Assembly (NCBI GenBank): GCA_021731815.1
Contig: JAKFWO010000034.1
Coordinates: 21,263 to 85,262 of the forward strand
Length of the DNA: 64,000 nt
Direction of reading: 5' to 3'
From: Hyphomonadaceae bacterium
Lineage (GTDB): Bacteria > Pseudomonadota > Alphaproteobacteria > Caulobacterales > Aquidulcibacteraceae
Position 1 is the first letter of the stretch, and the number at the start of each line of letters is the position of its first letter. Made by a program: the position numbers and the translations under genes. This document shows, in pieces, positions 15,202 to 25,109 of this stretch. The notes below the pieces were generated by a model. That model saw nothing but the letters and a program-made list of their open reading frames with translations. It was not told the DNA's origin and did not search any database.

Positions 15202-18057
15202 GTGCGGCCGGAATTCGTCCCGCTTGTCATGGTCCGGCGCTTTTGCGACAAAAGGCGCATGGTTCGCGAATCCGCCGCCCGTTTGACCGCCGTGCTCGGC
15301 TCGACCAATACGGGCAAGACGCGGCTCGCCATCGAACGCATGCTCGGCCATTCCACGGGCACGATCGGCCTGCCGCTGCGGCTGCTGGCACGCGAGGTCT
15401 ATGACCGGGTGGTCGAGGCCAAAGGCAAGCGCGCCGCCGCCCTCATCACCGGCGAGGAGCGGATCGCCCCCGACAGCGCCCGCTATTTCGTCTGCACCAC
15501 CGAGGCCATGCCATTTGCCGCCCGCAAGCAGGAACCGGGACCGGCTGCGGAGCAAGTGGAATTTCTGGCACTCGACGAAATCCAGCTCGCCCGCGATCCC
15601 GATCGCGGCCATATCTTCACTGAGCGCCTGCTGGCGGCGCGCGGCCGCGCCGAGACCATGTGGCTCGGGTCCGAAAGCATGCGCCCGCTGGTGCGCGCGC
15701 TCTTTCCCGGAGCATTGATCGAAAAGCGGGAGCGCTTCTCGAAACTCTCTTATGCCGGGCCGATGAAACTGACGCGGCTGCCCAAACGCAGCGCCATCGT
15801 CGCCTTCTCGGCCGAGGAAGTCTATGCGATCGCCGAACTCATCCGCCGCCATCGTGGCGGTGCGGCCGTGGTCATGGGAGCGCTGTCGCCGCGCACCCGC
15901 AATGCCCAGATTGCGCTCTATCAGAATGGCGAGGTCGATTTCCTGATCGCCACCGACGCGATCGGCATGGGGCTGAACATGGATGTCGACCATGTCGCCT
16001 TCGCCAGCCGGGTCAAATTCGACGGCACCCGCCGCCGAAGGTTGAGCGCAGAGGAAACCGCCCAGATCGCGGGCCGTGCCGGCCGCTTCCGCAATGACGG
16101 GACTTTTGGCGAGACCGGGGACTGCCCCGTTTTCGATGAAGAACTGGTCGCACGCGTCGAATCCCACGAATTCGAACCCGCCGGCCATCTGGAATGGCGC
16201 AATCCGGAGCTCGATTTCAACTCGGTCGGGGCGCTGATCGCCAGTCTCGACCGGCCCGCGCCGCATGGGCTGTTCCGCCGCACCTCACCCGCCAGCGACG
16301 AAATGGCGTTGCGCGCGCTGGCCGAGGACCACGATTTATGTGCATATGCCCGCGGGCCCGGCATGACGCGCCGTCTATGGGCAGCCGCTCAATTGCCGGA
16401 TTTCCGCAAATCGGGGGCCGAGCATCATTTCCGCCTGGTGCGGGCCATTGCCGGCCCCCTGCTTGTGCCGCCCTTCCGGATTTCCAACGCCTGGGCCATG
16501 GCGCAGATCCTGCCGCTCGACCGTATGGAGGGGGAGCTCGACGCCCTGCAGGCGCGGCTGGCCTTCATCCGGACCTGGGCCTATGTCGCCAATCGGGGCG
16601 ATTGGGCGGAGGATCCCGAGACCCTGCGCGCCCGCACCCGCGATATCGAGGACCGCCTGTCGGACGCCCTGCATGAGCGCCTCGCGCAACGCTTTGTCGA
16701 TCGCCGGACCGCGAGCCTGTTGCGCAGCCTCAAACGCGAGGACGCCCTTGCTGCGGAAGTGGATGCGGAAGGCGAAGTGCGGGTGGACGGGCATTTCGTG
16801 GGCCGCCTGACCGGGCTCACCTTCACGCTCGACCGGGCGGGACCGGGGCTCGAGGAACGCGCCTTGCGCAATGCTGCCGAGCGCGCCTTGCGCCCCGAGC
16901 TTCACCGGCGGCTGGGCGCGATCGCCGAAGCAGGCCATGACGATTTCCGGATGACATCCGACGGACGGATCGTTTTTGCTGATGCGGAAATCGCCGCGTT
17001 GCGGCCGGGCCGCCCGCCTTTTTCGCCGCGTGTGGATCTTCGTGGGGCCGATTTTACCACTGGCCCGGCGCGGGAGCGGGCGCAAGCGCGGGTCGAGGCC
17101 TTCGTCCTCGCCGAAATCGAGAAACATCTCGCGCCGCTGCTCGCGCTGAAACGGGCGGTGGAGCCCGGCCCTCAATGCGAAGCGCTGACGGGACTCGCGC
17201 GCGGGCTGGCCTATCAGACATTCGCCGCCCATGGATGTATCGCGCGCAAGGCGCTGACGATTGAACCCGCCCGGCTCAGCCAGAATGAAAAGCGGGCCTT
17301 GCGGGCGCTCGGCCTGCGTTTCGGGGTGGAATTTGTGTTTCTGCCGGCCTTGTTCCGTCCGGAGAAACTGGCGTTGATTGGTCTGCTGCTCGCGCTTCAG
17401 GCCGGAACCCAACCGGCCGGTCAGGTTTCGGGCGGGAGCGCGCCGCTGTCTTTCCCTGCACCCTCTGGTCGCCACGAAACAGGAACGGCCATGACCGGCC
17501 CGGCACCGCCCGGTTTCTGGATCCGCCTTGGATCGCGATTGGTGCGGGGGGATGTGTATGAGCGTCTCGTTCGGCTGGTGCGCGACAAGGCGGAAGCGGC
17601 CGGCAAAGCGGGATTTGTCGCGGATCCCCATTGGCCGAGCGTGATCGGCGCGCGGGCGGCCGAGGCGGCGGACATCCTGCGCGGACTCGGTTTTGTACCG
17701 GCGAGCCCCCCGAACCCTGCATCACCCCCGCCGCCGGCATCCAGCCCGGAAAATGAGCAATCGCCGGCCAACCGGCCAGACGAAAACCGGCCAGACGAAA
17801 ACCGGCCAGACGAAAACCGGCCAGACGAAAACCGGACGGCAGAGATCCTGTGGCGGCCCGGCAATTCCCGGAATCAACTGCGCACAACAATACCGCATGA
17901 GACAAAATCCGCACCGCCTTCCGCCCCGGCCGGCACGTCACCCTTTGCGGAATCGCTGGCAGGACTGGCTCCATCCACGATCCAGCCCCGCCGAAGAGGC
18001 CGGAATCGGCGCAATGCCGCTTCCGGCAGACGCGCAGCCGAAAATCCCGCATCCTGA
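15202..18057 (+). CDS. SUV3-like superfamily 2 RNA helicase
   Basis: This is the bacterial homologue of the mitochondrial degradosome helicase SUV3, common in alphaproteobacteria. Motif I is GSTNTGKT (about residues 33-40), motif II is DEIQ within LALDEIQLARDPDRGHIF, motif V is IATDAIGMGLNM, and motif VI is QIAGRAGR. A central helical region and a Cys-poor C-terminal part follow. The end carries the repeat NRPDE four times, from a 15-bp tandem repeat, and a basic tail. Length is 951 residues from the ATG at 15202; the ATG at 15259 (MVRESAARL) is equally possible and closer to the conserved core. It probably unwinds structured RNA for decay. A usual S4-domain or ferredoxin neighbour is missing. 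Confidence 0.9.
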   Translation: MRPEFVPLVMVRRFCDKRRMVRESAARLTAVLGSTNTGKTRLAIERMLGHSTGTIGLPLRLLAREVYDRVVEAKGKRAAALITGEERIAPDSARYFVCTTEAMPFAARKQEPGPAAEQVEFLALDEIQLARDPDRGHIFTERLLAARGRAETMWLGSESMRPLVRALFPGALIEKRERFSKLSYAGPMKLTRLPKRSAIVAFSAEEVYAIAELIRRHRGGAAVVMGALSPRTRNAQIALYQNGEVDFLIATDAIGMGLNMDVDHVAFASRVKFDGTRRRRLSAEETAQIAGRAGRFRNDGTFGETGDCPVFDEELVARVESHEFEPAGHLEWRNPELDFNSVGALIASLDRPAPHGLFRRTSPASDEMALRALAEDHDLCAYARGPGMTRRLWAAAQLPDFRKSGAEHHFRLVRAIAGPLLVPPFRISNAWAMAQILPLDRMEGELDALQARLAFIRTWAYVANRGDWAEDPETLRARTRDIEDRLSDALHERLAQRFVDRRTASLLRSLKREDALAAEVDAEGEVRVDGHFVGRLTGLTFTLDRAGPGLEERALRNAAERALRPELHRRLGAIAEAGHDDFRMTSDGRIVFADAEIAALRPGRPPFSPRVDLRGADFTTGPARERAQARVEAFVLAEIEKHLAPLLALKRAVEPGPQCEALTGLARGLAYQTFAAHGCIARKALTIEPARLSQNEKRALRALGLRFGVEFVFLPALFRPEKLALIGLLLALQAGTQPAGQVSGGSAPLSFPAPSGRHETGTAMTGPAPPGFWIRLGSRLVRGDVYERLVRLVRDKAEAAGKAGFVADPHWPSVIGARAAEAADILRGLGFVPASPPNPASPPPPASSPENEQSPANRPDENRPDENRPDENRPDENRTAEILWRPGNSRNQLRTTIPHETKSAPPSAPAGTSPFAESLAGLAPSTIQPRRRGRNRRNAASGRRAAENPAS
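17771..17835. repeat. 15-bp tandem repeat coding for NRPDE
   Basis: Four perfect copies of ACCGGCCAGACGAAA plus a partial fifth lie in the 3' part of the SUV3-like gene and encode NRPDE repeated in frame. Identity between copies suggests recent expansion. Confidence 0.92.
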
Positions 18058-18156
18058 GGGACCTGCATCCCGGGTGGCGGTACCATGCGACTCCGCCACC
18101 ACCTTGCAGCTCTTGCGGCCGATTTCTGCGTCGGTAATCCCCGGCGCGCCTGCCTG

Positions 18157-18720
18157 CTACCCGGCCGACAGTGCCTGCCATTGCGCGCGCGTGATGGCGT
18201 AAAGATCATGGATCCCGGCGGGCTGGAGCTCGAAAATCCCGGCCCGGACCTGTCCGATCGCGCGGGCCAGCGCCGCCGAGGGCCCGTTGTCGGGATGAAT
18301 GACGGCAATCACCCGGTCCTCGCCCAGATGATCGAACATGAAACCAAGTGCCGCGCGCGCCGCTTCCACCCCATAGCCGCGGCGCTGAAACTCTGTCGAT
18401 ATCGCCCAGCCGATCTCGAGCGCCGGCCGCCCTTCCGGCCGCAGAGGGCCGGCATAGCCGGCAAAATGGCCGCTCGCTTTGTCCTCGACCACGAACATGC
18501 CAAAGCCGCGCAACACCCAATGACCGATCACCGACGCCATATTGCGCCAGGCGATCGCGCGGGTCTGGGGTCGTCCTTCGAGGGTGATCCAGCGCGCGAC
18601 CTCCGGATCGGCCAACAAAGCGGCGAAGCCGTCGAAATCCGTCTCGTGCCACCCACGCAGGATGAGACGATCCGTCTCGAGACGCGGAAAAGGCAGGGAA
18701 AACGCGGCTGTAAAGCTCAT
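18157..18720 (-). CDS. GNAT N-acetyltransferase, RimJ/RimL type
   Basis: The 187-residue protein starts [19 protein letters not shown] after a short lead, the typical opening of RimJ/RimL-like GNATs, with [20 protein letters not shown] carrying the acetyl-CoA pyrophosphate-binding loop (about residues 100-120). It would acetylate a protein N-terminus or a small amine. Its ATG overlaps the aroC stop codon (ATGA), so it is translationally coupled to aroC. The substrate is not known. Confidence 0.85.
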   Translation of the reverse strand: MSFTAAFSLPFPRLETDRLILRGWHETDFDGFAALLADPEVARWITLEGRPQTRAIAWRNMASVIGHWVLRGFGMFVVEDKASGHFAGYAGPLRPEGRPALEIGWAISTEFQRRGYGVEAARAALGFMFDHLGEDRVIAVIHPDNGPSAALARAIGQVRAGIFELQPAGIHDLYAITRAQWQALSAG

Positions 18721-19856
18721 TCTGGATTTCCGAAATGGCCGAGCGGCCCGGACATCCCGGTCTGGGCACGGTGGCGCAAGGCGTGATCGACCAGCACCAG
18801 CGCCATCATGGCTTCCGCCACCGGAACCGCGCGAATGCCCACACAGGGATCATGCCGGCCGGTGGTGCGGATCATGGTCTCCGTGCCGTCTTGCGTGACC
18901 GAGCGGCGCGGGATGAGGATCGAGGAAGTCGGCTTCACCGCGCAGCGGACGACAATGTCCTGACCGCTGGAAATCCCGCCCAGCACGCCGCCATTGTGGT
19001 TGGAACGGAAAACCGGTCCGCCGTCGGAGCCCATGCGCATTTCGTCGGCCGCATCCTCGCCGCGCATTGCCGCCAGCGCAAAGCCCGACCCGATCTCGAC
19101 GCCCTTGACCGCATTGATTCCCATCATGGCACCGGCGAGATCGGAATCGAGTTTGCCATAGAGCGGCGCGCCCAGTCCGGCGGGCACGCCCTCGGCCCGG
19201 ATCTCCACCACGGCACCGAGTGACGAGCCCGCCTTGCGGGCGTCATCGAGCAGGCGCTCATAACGCAAGGCGGCGTCGCGATCGGGGCAGAAGAACGGAT
19301 TTTCTCCGCAAGCCGCCCAATCCCAATTCGCACGATCGATGGCATCACCGCCCATTGCGACCAGGGCACCGCGAATGCGCAGGCTTTCGCCGTATAACGC
19401 CGCGAGCGCGAGACGCGCCACGCCACCCGCCGCTACCCTTGCCGCGGTCTCGCGTGCAGAGGCCCGGCCCCCGCCGCGCGGGTCGCGAAAGCCATATTTG
19501 GCCCAATATGCATAATCGGCATGGCCGGGACGAAAGGCCGTCTTGATGGCATCATAATCGGCCGAGCGCTGATCTTCATTGGCGATCAGAAGCGCGATCG
19601 GCGTTCCGGTGGTCCGGGGTTTTTCTCCCGGATTTTCCGCACAGGTCCCCGAGAGGATCTGCACGCGATCGGCCTCGCGCCTCTGGGTGACGAAGCGGTT
19701 CTGGCCGGGCCGGCGGGTATCGAGCCAGGGCTGGAGATCGCTTTCGTCGAGCGCAAGGCCCGGCGGGCACCCATCCACCACACAGCCCAAAGCCGGCCCA
19801 TGGCTTTCGCCAAAGGTGGTGACGCGAAACAAATGTCCGAAACTGTTGTGGCTCAT
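18717..19856 (-). CDS. aroC: chorismate synthase
   Basis: The enzyme converts EPSP to chorismate with reduced FMN, the last shared step of aromatic amino-acid synthesis. The start at 19856 gives [20 protein letters not shown], the standard opening. The signatures [19 protein letters not shown] and SSGQDIVVR, and the ending [18 protein letters not shown], are all present. Length is 379 residues, slightly long for the family. An in-frame upstream extension has no family similarity. The GNAT gene follows with an ATGA overlap. A dyad repeat lies about 140 bp upstream. Confidence 0.97.
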   Translation of the reverse strand: MSHNSFGHLFRVTTFGESHGPALGCVVDGCPPGLALDESDLQPWLDTRRPGQNRFVTQRREADRVQILSGTCAENPGEKPRTTGTPIALLIANEDQRSADYDAIKTAFRPGHADYAYWAKYGFRDPRGGGRASARETAARVAAGGVARLALAALYGESLRIRGALVAMGGDAIDRANWDWAACGENPFFCPDRDAALRYERLLDDARKAGSSLGAVVEIRAEGVPAGLGAPLYGKLDSDLAGAMMGINAVKGVEIGSGFALAAMRGEDAADEMRMGSDGGPVFRSNHNGGVLGGISSGQDIVVRCAVKPTSSILIPRRSVTQDGTETMIRTTGRHDPCVGIRAVPVAEAMMALVLVDHALRHRAQTGMSGPLGHFGNPE

Positions 19857-19998
19857 GGCAAATCTCTGCCATTCCTGCATGGAGAAGGAAAGCCGAAGGT
19901 CGCAGATGGAACCCTGCGCGAGAATTCTTCGGTCACCTCCGTCGATCAGGATCTCCCGTTCTTGTCCCTGTTTTTTGACGGGACCCAGTGGGTCTTCT

Positions 19999-20053
19999 GA
20001 ATTCGACATTTGCCGGCCCGCCTGATGTTGAACGGGATGCAAATGTCAAATTC
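19999..20053. repeat. dyad repeat related to the second hairpin of the 164-bp unit
   Basis: Arms GAATTCGACATTTGC and GCAAATGTCAAATTC pair with one mismatch around a 25-bp spacer. The core matches the second dyad of the 8725-9050 repeat, but the loop is different. It lies in the divergent region between aroC and the prepilin peptidase gene. Confidence 0.8.
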
Positions 20054-20131
20054 GATCCTCTGGCTTCGTGTTCGGGGAAGAATTCCATATGATGACCGCT
20101 GCACGCCTCAATCATTGAACGGTCGCATTCC

Positions 20132-20923
20132 GTGTCCCTCCATTCCTTCCTCGCTTCCCTGTCCGAAGCCCCCATCCTCGCCGACCCGTGGCGGCTGGCT
20201 GCGACCGGGCTCGGGCCCTTTATCGGGAGTTTCGCGGCCCTGGTCAGCGTGCGCCTGCCAATGGGCGAGCCGATCCTGCTCGGCCGTTCGCGCTGCCGGA
20301 ATTGCCACAAGACCCTGTCGCCCGTGGAATTGGTGCCGATCGCAAGCTGGCTTTTCCAGCGCGCGCGATGCAGGAAATGCTGCGCAGCAATTTCGGTGCG
20401 TTATCCGGCGATCGAGCTCGGTTTTCTGGCTGTCGGCCTTGCTTCAGCCGTTTTCTTTCCCGGACCGCTCGCGCTGGCCGGGGCCATTTTCGGCTGGCAA
20501 TTGGTGTTGCTTGCGCTGCTCGATGCGGAGCATTTCTGGCTGCCGGACGGGCTCACCCTCACGCTCGGCCTGAGCGGGCTCGGCGCCGCACTGATCCTTG
20601 TCCCCGCGGAATTTCCCGATCGCGCCATTGGTGCAATTGCGGGTTTCCTCAGCCTGTTTTTGATCGCGATGCTCTACAAGCGGCTCCGCGGCCGGGAGGG
20701 CATGGGCGGCGGCGATCCAAAATTGCTGGCCGGGCTCGGTGCCTGGCTCGGCTGGCGCGAGCTGCCCGCTGTGCTGCTGCTGGCGGCAGTTCTGGGATTG
20801 GGCCTGGTCTTTTTCCAGCGCCTGCGCGGGCGCGCGATTGATCCTGCCCGGCCACTGCCCTTCGGGACTTTTCTTGCGGCGGCCGGATTTATGCTGTTCC
20901 TGTTGTGGCCGGTCATGCCATAA
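20132..20923 (+). CDS. type IV prepilin peptidase (A24 family)
   Basis: The polytopic enzyme cleaves and N-methylates type IV pilin-like precursors. The 263-residue protein has two zinc-binding CxxC pairs (CRNCHK and CRKCCA, about residues 55-90), about seven to eight membrane segments, and the two catalytic aspartates in LLDAEHFWLPD and GGGDPKLLAGLGAW. The GTG at 20132 gives the best start; no strong ribosome site is visible. No pilin genes lie in the window. The phosphatase PhoD starts 80 nt after its end. Confidence 0.9.
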   Translation: MSLHSFLASLSEAPILADPWRLAATGLGPFIGSFAALVSVRLPMGEPILLGRSRCRNCHKTLSPVELVPIASWLFQRARCRKCCAAISVRYPAIELGFLAVGLASAVFFPGPLALAGAIFGWQLVLLALLDAEHFWLPDGLTLTLGLSGLGAALILVPAEFPDRAIGAIAGFLSLFLIAMLYKRLRGREGMGGGDPKLLAGLGAWLGWRELPAVLLLAAVLGLGLVFFQRLRGRAIDPARPLPFGTFLAAAGFMLFLLWPVMP

Positions 20924-21003
20924 GGCAATCTCCGGCGCGAAATTCTGTCGCAGAGCATGTTTATGATCGCTCAGCTTTCGTTCCATACGCCCGAGGAAAA
21001 TCC

Positions 21004-22821
21004 ATGGCCGCCGATCCGGAAAATTCACCCGAAATCTCCGCCCCCGAAAACCGGACAGAAAGCCGGACCGGGCTCAACCGCCGCGAGGCGCTGACGCGTG
21101 CGGGGCTCGGCTTCGGGGCGGCGGCCGCGCTCGCTGCCTGCCAGACCGCCGATCATGCAGGGGCCGAGACCGGGCGGGCGCTGGCCTTCGAACATGGCGT
21201 GGCCTCGGGCGATCCTTTGTCCGACCGGGTGATCCTGTGGTCGCGCGTGACCCCGCTCTCGGCCGGCGATCAGGCCCCGGTCAATGTCCATTGGCGCGTG
21301 GCACGCGATCCCGAAATGCGCCGGGTGGTAAAGAAGGGCGAGGTGATGACCTCGGCGGCGCGCGATTTCACCCTCAAGGTGGATGCGACGGGTCTCGAAC
21401 CGGCGACCGAATATTTCTACCGTTTCAGCGTGGCCGGGGCGGAAAGCCCGGTCGGCCGCACAAGGACCCTGCCCAGGGCAGGTGCGCAGAAAGTCGTGTT
21501 TGCGGTGTGTTCGTGCTCGAACTACCCCGCCGGCTATTTCAACGCCTATCGGGCACTGGCGCGGATCAAGGGGCTCGATCTCGTACTCCACACCGGCGAT
21601 TATATCTATGAATATGGTGCCGAGGGCTATGGGGGCGAAACCGGCGCGAAACTCGGCCGGGTGGTGAATCCGCGGACCGAGATCCTGAGCCTCGCCGATT
21701 ACCGGACCCGTCACGCCCAGTACAAATCCGACCCCGACCTTCAGGCCGCGCATGCAGCCGCGCCCTGGATCACCATCTGGGACGACCACGAAACCGCCAA
21801 TGATACCTGGGCCGAGGGCGCGCAGAACCACAATCCCGAACGTGGCGAAGGCGAATGGTCGGCGCGGCGCAAGGTCGCGGTTCAGGCCTATTACGAATGG
21901 CTGCCGATCCGCGACCCGGAAGCGGGCCGTTCCTTCGAGGCGATCTATCGCAGCTTCGATTTTGGCGGGCTGGCGCGCTTCATCATGCTGGAAACCCGGA
22001 TGACCGGACGCAGCAGGCAATTGGAATGGAATGCCGGCATCGCCGCAGCCGCAAGCGCCATTCGCGGTGCGCCCGTGGCCCCCGCGGATATTCAAAATGC
22101 ACCGGAATTTCTGCCCGCAATCCGGAAATTCATGGCCGAGACGCTCAACGATCCAGGCCGCGCCTTGCTCGGGCCCGAACAGGAAGCCTATGTTGCCGCG
22201 CAAATGAAGGACAGCGCCGCCAATGGAGGCGTGTGGCAGGTGATCGGCAATCAGGTGGTGATGGCGCGAACCAATACACCCGATTTCGCCGCGGCCTTGT
22301 CAGACGAGAACAAGGCCAAATTATCCACCGGCTCGGGCTTCATCCGCCGGCTGATCGCTTTTTCCAAATTGGGCCTGCCGTGGAATCTCGACGCCTGGGA
22401 CGGCTATCCCGCCGCGCGCGACCGGCTCTATGCCGCCGCGCGGGAGGCAAAGGGCAATATGATCGTGGTGACCGGCGATACCCATACCGCCTGGGCCAAC
22501 GAGCTCTATTCCGGCGACGGGGAGACCCGTATCGGCCTCGAATTTGCCGGCACCAGCATTTCCTCGCCCGGCCTCGGCGACACGGTGACACCCGATATGG
22601 CCGATGTCGGGAAATTATGGGCGGAGAAAAACAAGGAAGTCGTCTGGCATGATGCCGTCCACAAGGGCTTCCTGCTGGTGACTTTGACCAGGGAAGAAGC
22701 TATCGCCGAATATCATGTGGTCGATAATGTATTGTCGACGGAATTCACGAGCCGGGTGGTCAAGGCCTTCCGCGCCAAACCGGGCCAGGGCACCGGCCCC
22801 GGCCCGCTCGAAGCCGTGTGA
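21004..22821 (+). CDS. phoD: PhoD-type alkaline phosphatase/phosphodiesterase
   Basis: The 605-residue exported enzyme hydrolyses phosphate mono- or diesters using iron and calcium. Start ATG 21004 has GAGG 8 nt upstream. The N-terminus carries NRREALTRAGLGFG, a twin-arginine-like signal, followed by LAAC, a possible lipobox, so it may be a Tat-exported lipoprotein. The PhoD N-domain (AFEHGVASGDPLSDRVILWS) is followed by the metallophosphatase domain with LVLHTGDYIYEYG, WDDHETANDTW and VVTGDTHTAWANEL. It stands alone with no pho regulator next to it. Confidence 0.92.
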   Translation: MAADPENSPEISAPENRTESRTGLNRREALTRAGLGFGAAAALAACQTADHAGAETGRALAFEHGVASGDPLSDRVILWSRVTPLSAGDQAPVNVHWRVARDPEMRRVVKKGEVMTSAARDFTLKVDATGLEPATEYFYRFSVAGAESPVGRTRTLPRAGAQKVVFAVCSCSNYPAGYFNAYRALARIKGLDLVLHTGDYIYEYGAEGYGGETGAKLGRVVNPRTEILSLADYRTRHAQYKSDPDLQAAHAAAPWITIWDDHETANDTWAEGAQNHNPERGEGEWSARRKVAVQAYYEWLPIRDPEAGRSFEAIYRSFDFGGLARFIMLETRMTGRSRQLEWNAGIAAAASAIRGAPVAPADIQNAPEFLPAIRKFMAETLNDPGRALLGPEQEAYVAAQMKDSAANGGVWQVIGNQVVMARTNTPDFAAALSDENKAKLSTGSGFIRRLIAFSKLGLPWNLDAWDGYPAARDRLYAAAREAKGNMIVVTGDTHTAWANELYSGDGETRIGLEFAGTSISSPGLGDTVTPDMADVGKLWAEKNKEVVWHDAVHKGFLLVTLTREEAIAEYHVVDNVLSTEFTSRVVKAFRAKPGQGTGPGPLEAV

Positions 22822-23315
22822 TGGATGGTGTGGGAGGCGGAGTGAGTGGCCCTGTCACGGCCGGGATGTGACGGCACGCTTCGCCGCAGGCGTTTTGTCC
22901 GGACCGGATTACTGCTGATCTTCGCAGGCGTTATCGCTGTCGCAAGAAGCTGATTGAACCGCCCCTGCAATTCCTCCAATCGACAGCAATATTGAGCACC
23001 CTGAGGATCAAAATTCGGCACGGAGTTGGGGTTTTACTGAAATTCAGATTGATTGCCCTATTCAATTTGTCCATGCCGTGGAGTGAAAAAGTAACCTTAA
23101 AGTTAAAATTAAATTTGAAGATATTCTCATTCTTCAATCTTCGCTCGGATTTTTCCAGATCAAGCTATGAAGCTTACCCTTGTTGAATATGGTTACTTCG
23201 ACAGCCCTCACCATAGATGTATGGATGAACAAGGAACCTGTTTTGATCCGAAGATTGAATAACCTCAGATCCAGTTCAGAAGAAAGCCCGGTTCCACCTT
23301 TCCTGAATACACGCC
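22822..23315. other. AT-richer intergenic region, no gene recognised
   Basis: About 500 bp after phoD are clearly richer in A and T than the rest of the first 45 kb, especially 23030-23130. Frames here are short and have no family likeness. At about 23270-23316 there is a decayed, inverted copy of the 111-bp palindromic element, directly before an intact copy. The segment looks like an insertion scar or decayed foreign DNA. Confidence 0.5.
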
Positions 23316-23316
23316 A

Positions 23317-23428
23317 GAGCGCGTTCAGAAAAAGTGGGATCCGGTTTTCGCCTGAACGCGCTCTAAATCATTGAATCCGAGCATTTTTAATTCAGACATT
23401 CGGCTCGGATTTCCTTGAAAATACTCTA
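23317..23428. repeat. 111-bp two-hairpin palindromic element (family A)
   Basis: The unit runs from GAGCGCGTTCAG to the mirror CTGAACGCGCTC (first hairpin), then a second hairpin with arms related to GAGCATTTT and AAAATACTC. Its right edge is followed by TA; on the minus strand TA plus the first element base forms the TAG stop codon of the HerA-like ATPase gene. Confidence 0.9.
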
Positions 23429-24946
23429 GCGCCGCCGGCGCCCGCCCAATACGCCGCGGGTGATTTCCCTTGTGATCTGGCTGCCGGCCTGGCGCAAGAC
23501 GGATTTCATGAAGGTTTCGAACATGCCCTGACGGCGTGAGCCGCCATTGCTGCGTGTCCCGCCAGCTCCGCGCGATTTCGTACCCGTTTCCTTCCCGACT
23601 TTGGCGCGGACGGCTTCTTTGGCTGCGTGTTCGGCCTCCCGGTCCGCAGCGGCGTCCGCTTTTTCCTTGCGCTGCGACAGCTTTTCGTGGGCGCTTTCGC
23701 GATCCAGCATCGTGTCATATTTTCCGGCGACCGGGCTCTGCCGTTGAATGGCCACGCGTTCGGCCGCGCTGAGCGGGCCGAGCCGCGCCTCTGGCGGGCG
23801 AATTTTCGTGCGCTCGACAATGCCGGGTGTCCCCTTTTCGTCGAGTGTCGAGACCAGTGCCTCGCCGACTTCCAGCGTGGTGATCGCCGCCTCGGTGCTG
23901 AAGGCCGGATTGGGCCGGAACGAGGCCGCTGCAATCCTCACTGCTTTGGTTTCGGACGGCGTATAGGCGCGCAAGGCGTGCTGCACACGGTTCGACAATT
24001 GGGCGAGCACGGTTTCCGGCACATCCTGCGGATTCTGCGTGACGAAATAGATGCCGACGCCTTTGGAACGGATGAGCCGCACCACTTGCTCGATCTTGTC
24101 GAGCAGGGCCTTGGGCGCATCCTTGAACAGCAAATGCGCTTCGTCGAAGAAGAAGACGAGCTTCGGCTTGTCGGGATCGCCGATTTCAGGCAGGCGCTCG
24201 AACAATTCCGACATCAGCCACAACAGAAAAGTCGAATATAGCCGCGGGCTTCCGATCAGTCGGTCGGCGGCCAACACATTGACGAATCCATGCCCATTGG
24301 CATCGGTGCGGATGAAATCGGCGAGATCGAGTGCCGGCTCGCCAAAGAATTGCGCGGCATCGCCCATGTCGAGCTGCAACAATTTCCGCTGGATGGCCGC
24401 TGCGGTGGTCGGTTGCACGAGGCCGTAGCGCTTTGACACCTCCTGGGCGTTCTCGGCTACATGCCGGATCAGGGTCTTGAGGTCGTCGAAATTGAGGAGT
24501 TCCAGACCCTCGATGTCGGCAAGGTGGAAGGCGACATTGAGCACGCCCTCCTGGGCATCCGACAATTCCAGAATCCGCGCGAGCAGGACCGGGCCGAGAT
24601 CCGACATCGTGGCCCGCAGGGGATGGCCCTGGGCACCATAGAGGTCCCAGAACATCACCGGCGGCGCGCGACAGGCGTAATCGCTGATCCCGAGTTCCGT
24701 GGCGCGGGCAGTGAAACGCTCATGAAGCTTGCCTTTGGGATCGCCGGGAAGGGCAATCCCGGCAAGGTCGCCCCTCACATCGGCGGCAAAGACCGGAACC
24801 CCGGCGCGCGAAAAGGCTTCGGCCAGCACCTGCAGGGTGACCGTCTTGCCGGTGCCGGTCGCGCCCGCGATCAGGCCATGGCGATTGGCGCGCCGCAGCA
24901 CGAGATGCTGCGGATTCGGACCGCCCAGAAAAATCGTGTCACTCAT
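23426..24946 (-). CDS. HerA-like P-loop ATPase (DUF853 family)
   Basis: The 506-residue protein begins MSDTIFLGGPNPQHLVLRRA at 24946, with GGAGGGG shortly upstream. Walker A is GATGTGKTVTLQ (about residues 28-39) and Walker B is LVFFFDEAHLLF; FVTQNPQDVP follows as in HerA/FtsK-type helicases. The C-terminal quarter is charged and helical and ends in basic residues. The family is widespread in bacteria; the activity is assumed to be ATP-driven DNA translocation, but no cellular role is established. The TAG stop codon is formed at the boundary of a palindromic element. It is encoded alone. Confidence 0.88.
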   Translation of the reverse strand: MSDTIFLGGPNPQHLVLRRANRHGLIAGATGTGKTVTLQVLAEAFSRAGVPVFAADVRGDLAGIALPGDPKGKLHERFTARATELGISDYACRAPPVMFWDLYGAQGHPLRATMSDLGPVLLARILELSDAQEGVLNVAFHLADIEGLELLNFDDLKTLIRHVAENAQEVSKRYGLVQPTTAAAIQRKLLQLDMGDAAQFFGEPALDLADFIRTDANGHGFVNVLAADRLIGSPRLYSTFLLWLMSELFERLPEIGDPDKPKLVFFFDEAHLLFKDAPKALLDKIEQVVRLIRSKGVGIYFVTQNPQDVPETVLAQLSNRVQHALRAYTPSETKAVRIAAASFRPNPAFSTEAAITTLEVGEALVSTLDEKGTPGIVERTKIRPPEARLGPLSAAERVAIQRQSPVAGKYDTMLDRESAHEKLSQRKEKADAAADREAEHAAKEAVRAKVGKETGTKSRGAGGTRSNGGSRRQGMFETFMKSVLRQAGSQITREITRGVLGGRRRR

Positions 24947-25025
24947 GGTTTCCCCTCCGGGGTCTTTTCCCGTGGGCTTCCGGTCCGACGGAATTCGGAA
25001 GCACCGATTCGCAGGCCAACCTAGA

Positions 25026-25053
25026 GGCTTTTCCGATCGAATGGAATCATTCT
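25026..25053. repeat. partial family C palindrome upstream of the HerA-like gene
   Basis: CTTTTCCGATCGAATGGAAT and the following CATTCTTCGGGAC match, in inverse orientation, the hairpin found at 54918-54943 and 45800-45830. Only one hairpin of the composite is present and one arm has decayed. Confidence 0.65.
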
Positions 25054-25109
25054 TCGGGACAAAAGCGTCAGTCAGGAATCTCCCCGGCAGCGATCCCTCG
25101 CCACCCGGA

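Noticed and set aside
17771..17835. Short regular repeat that could suggest a CRISPR array
   Set aside because: Copies are directly adjacent with no spacers, in frame within a coding region; this is a tandem repeat. The same holds for 57025-57096.
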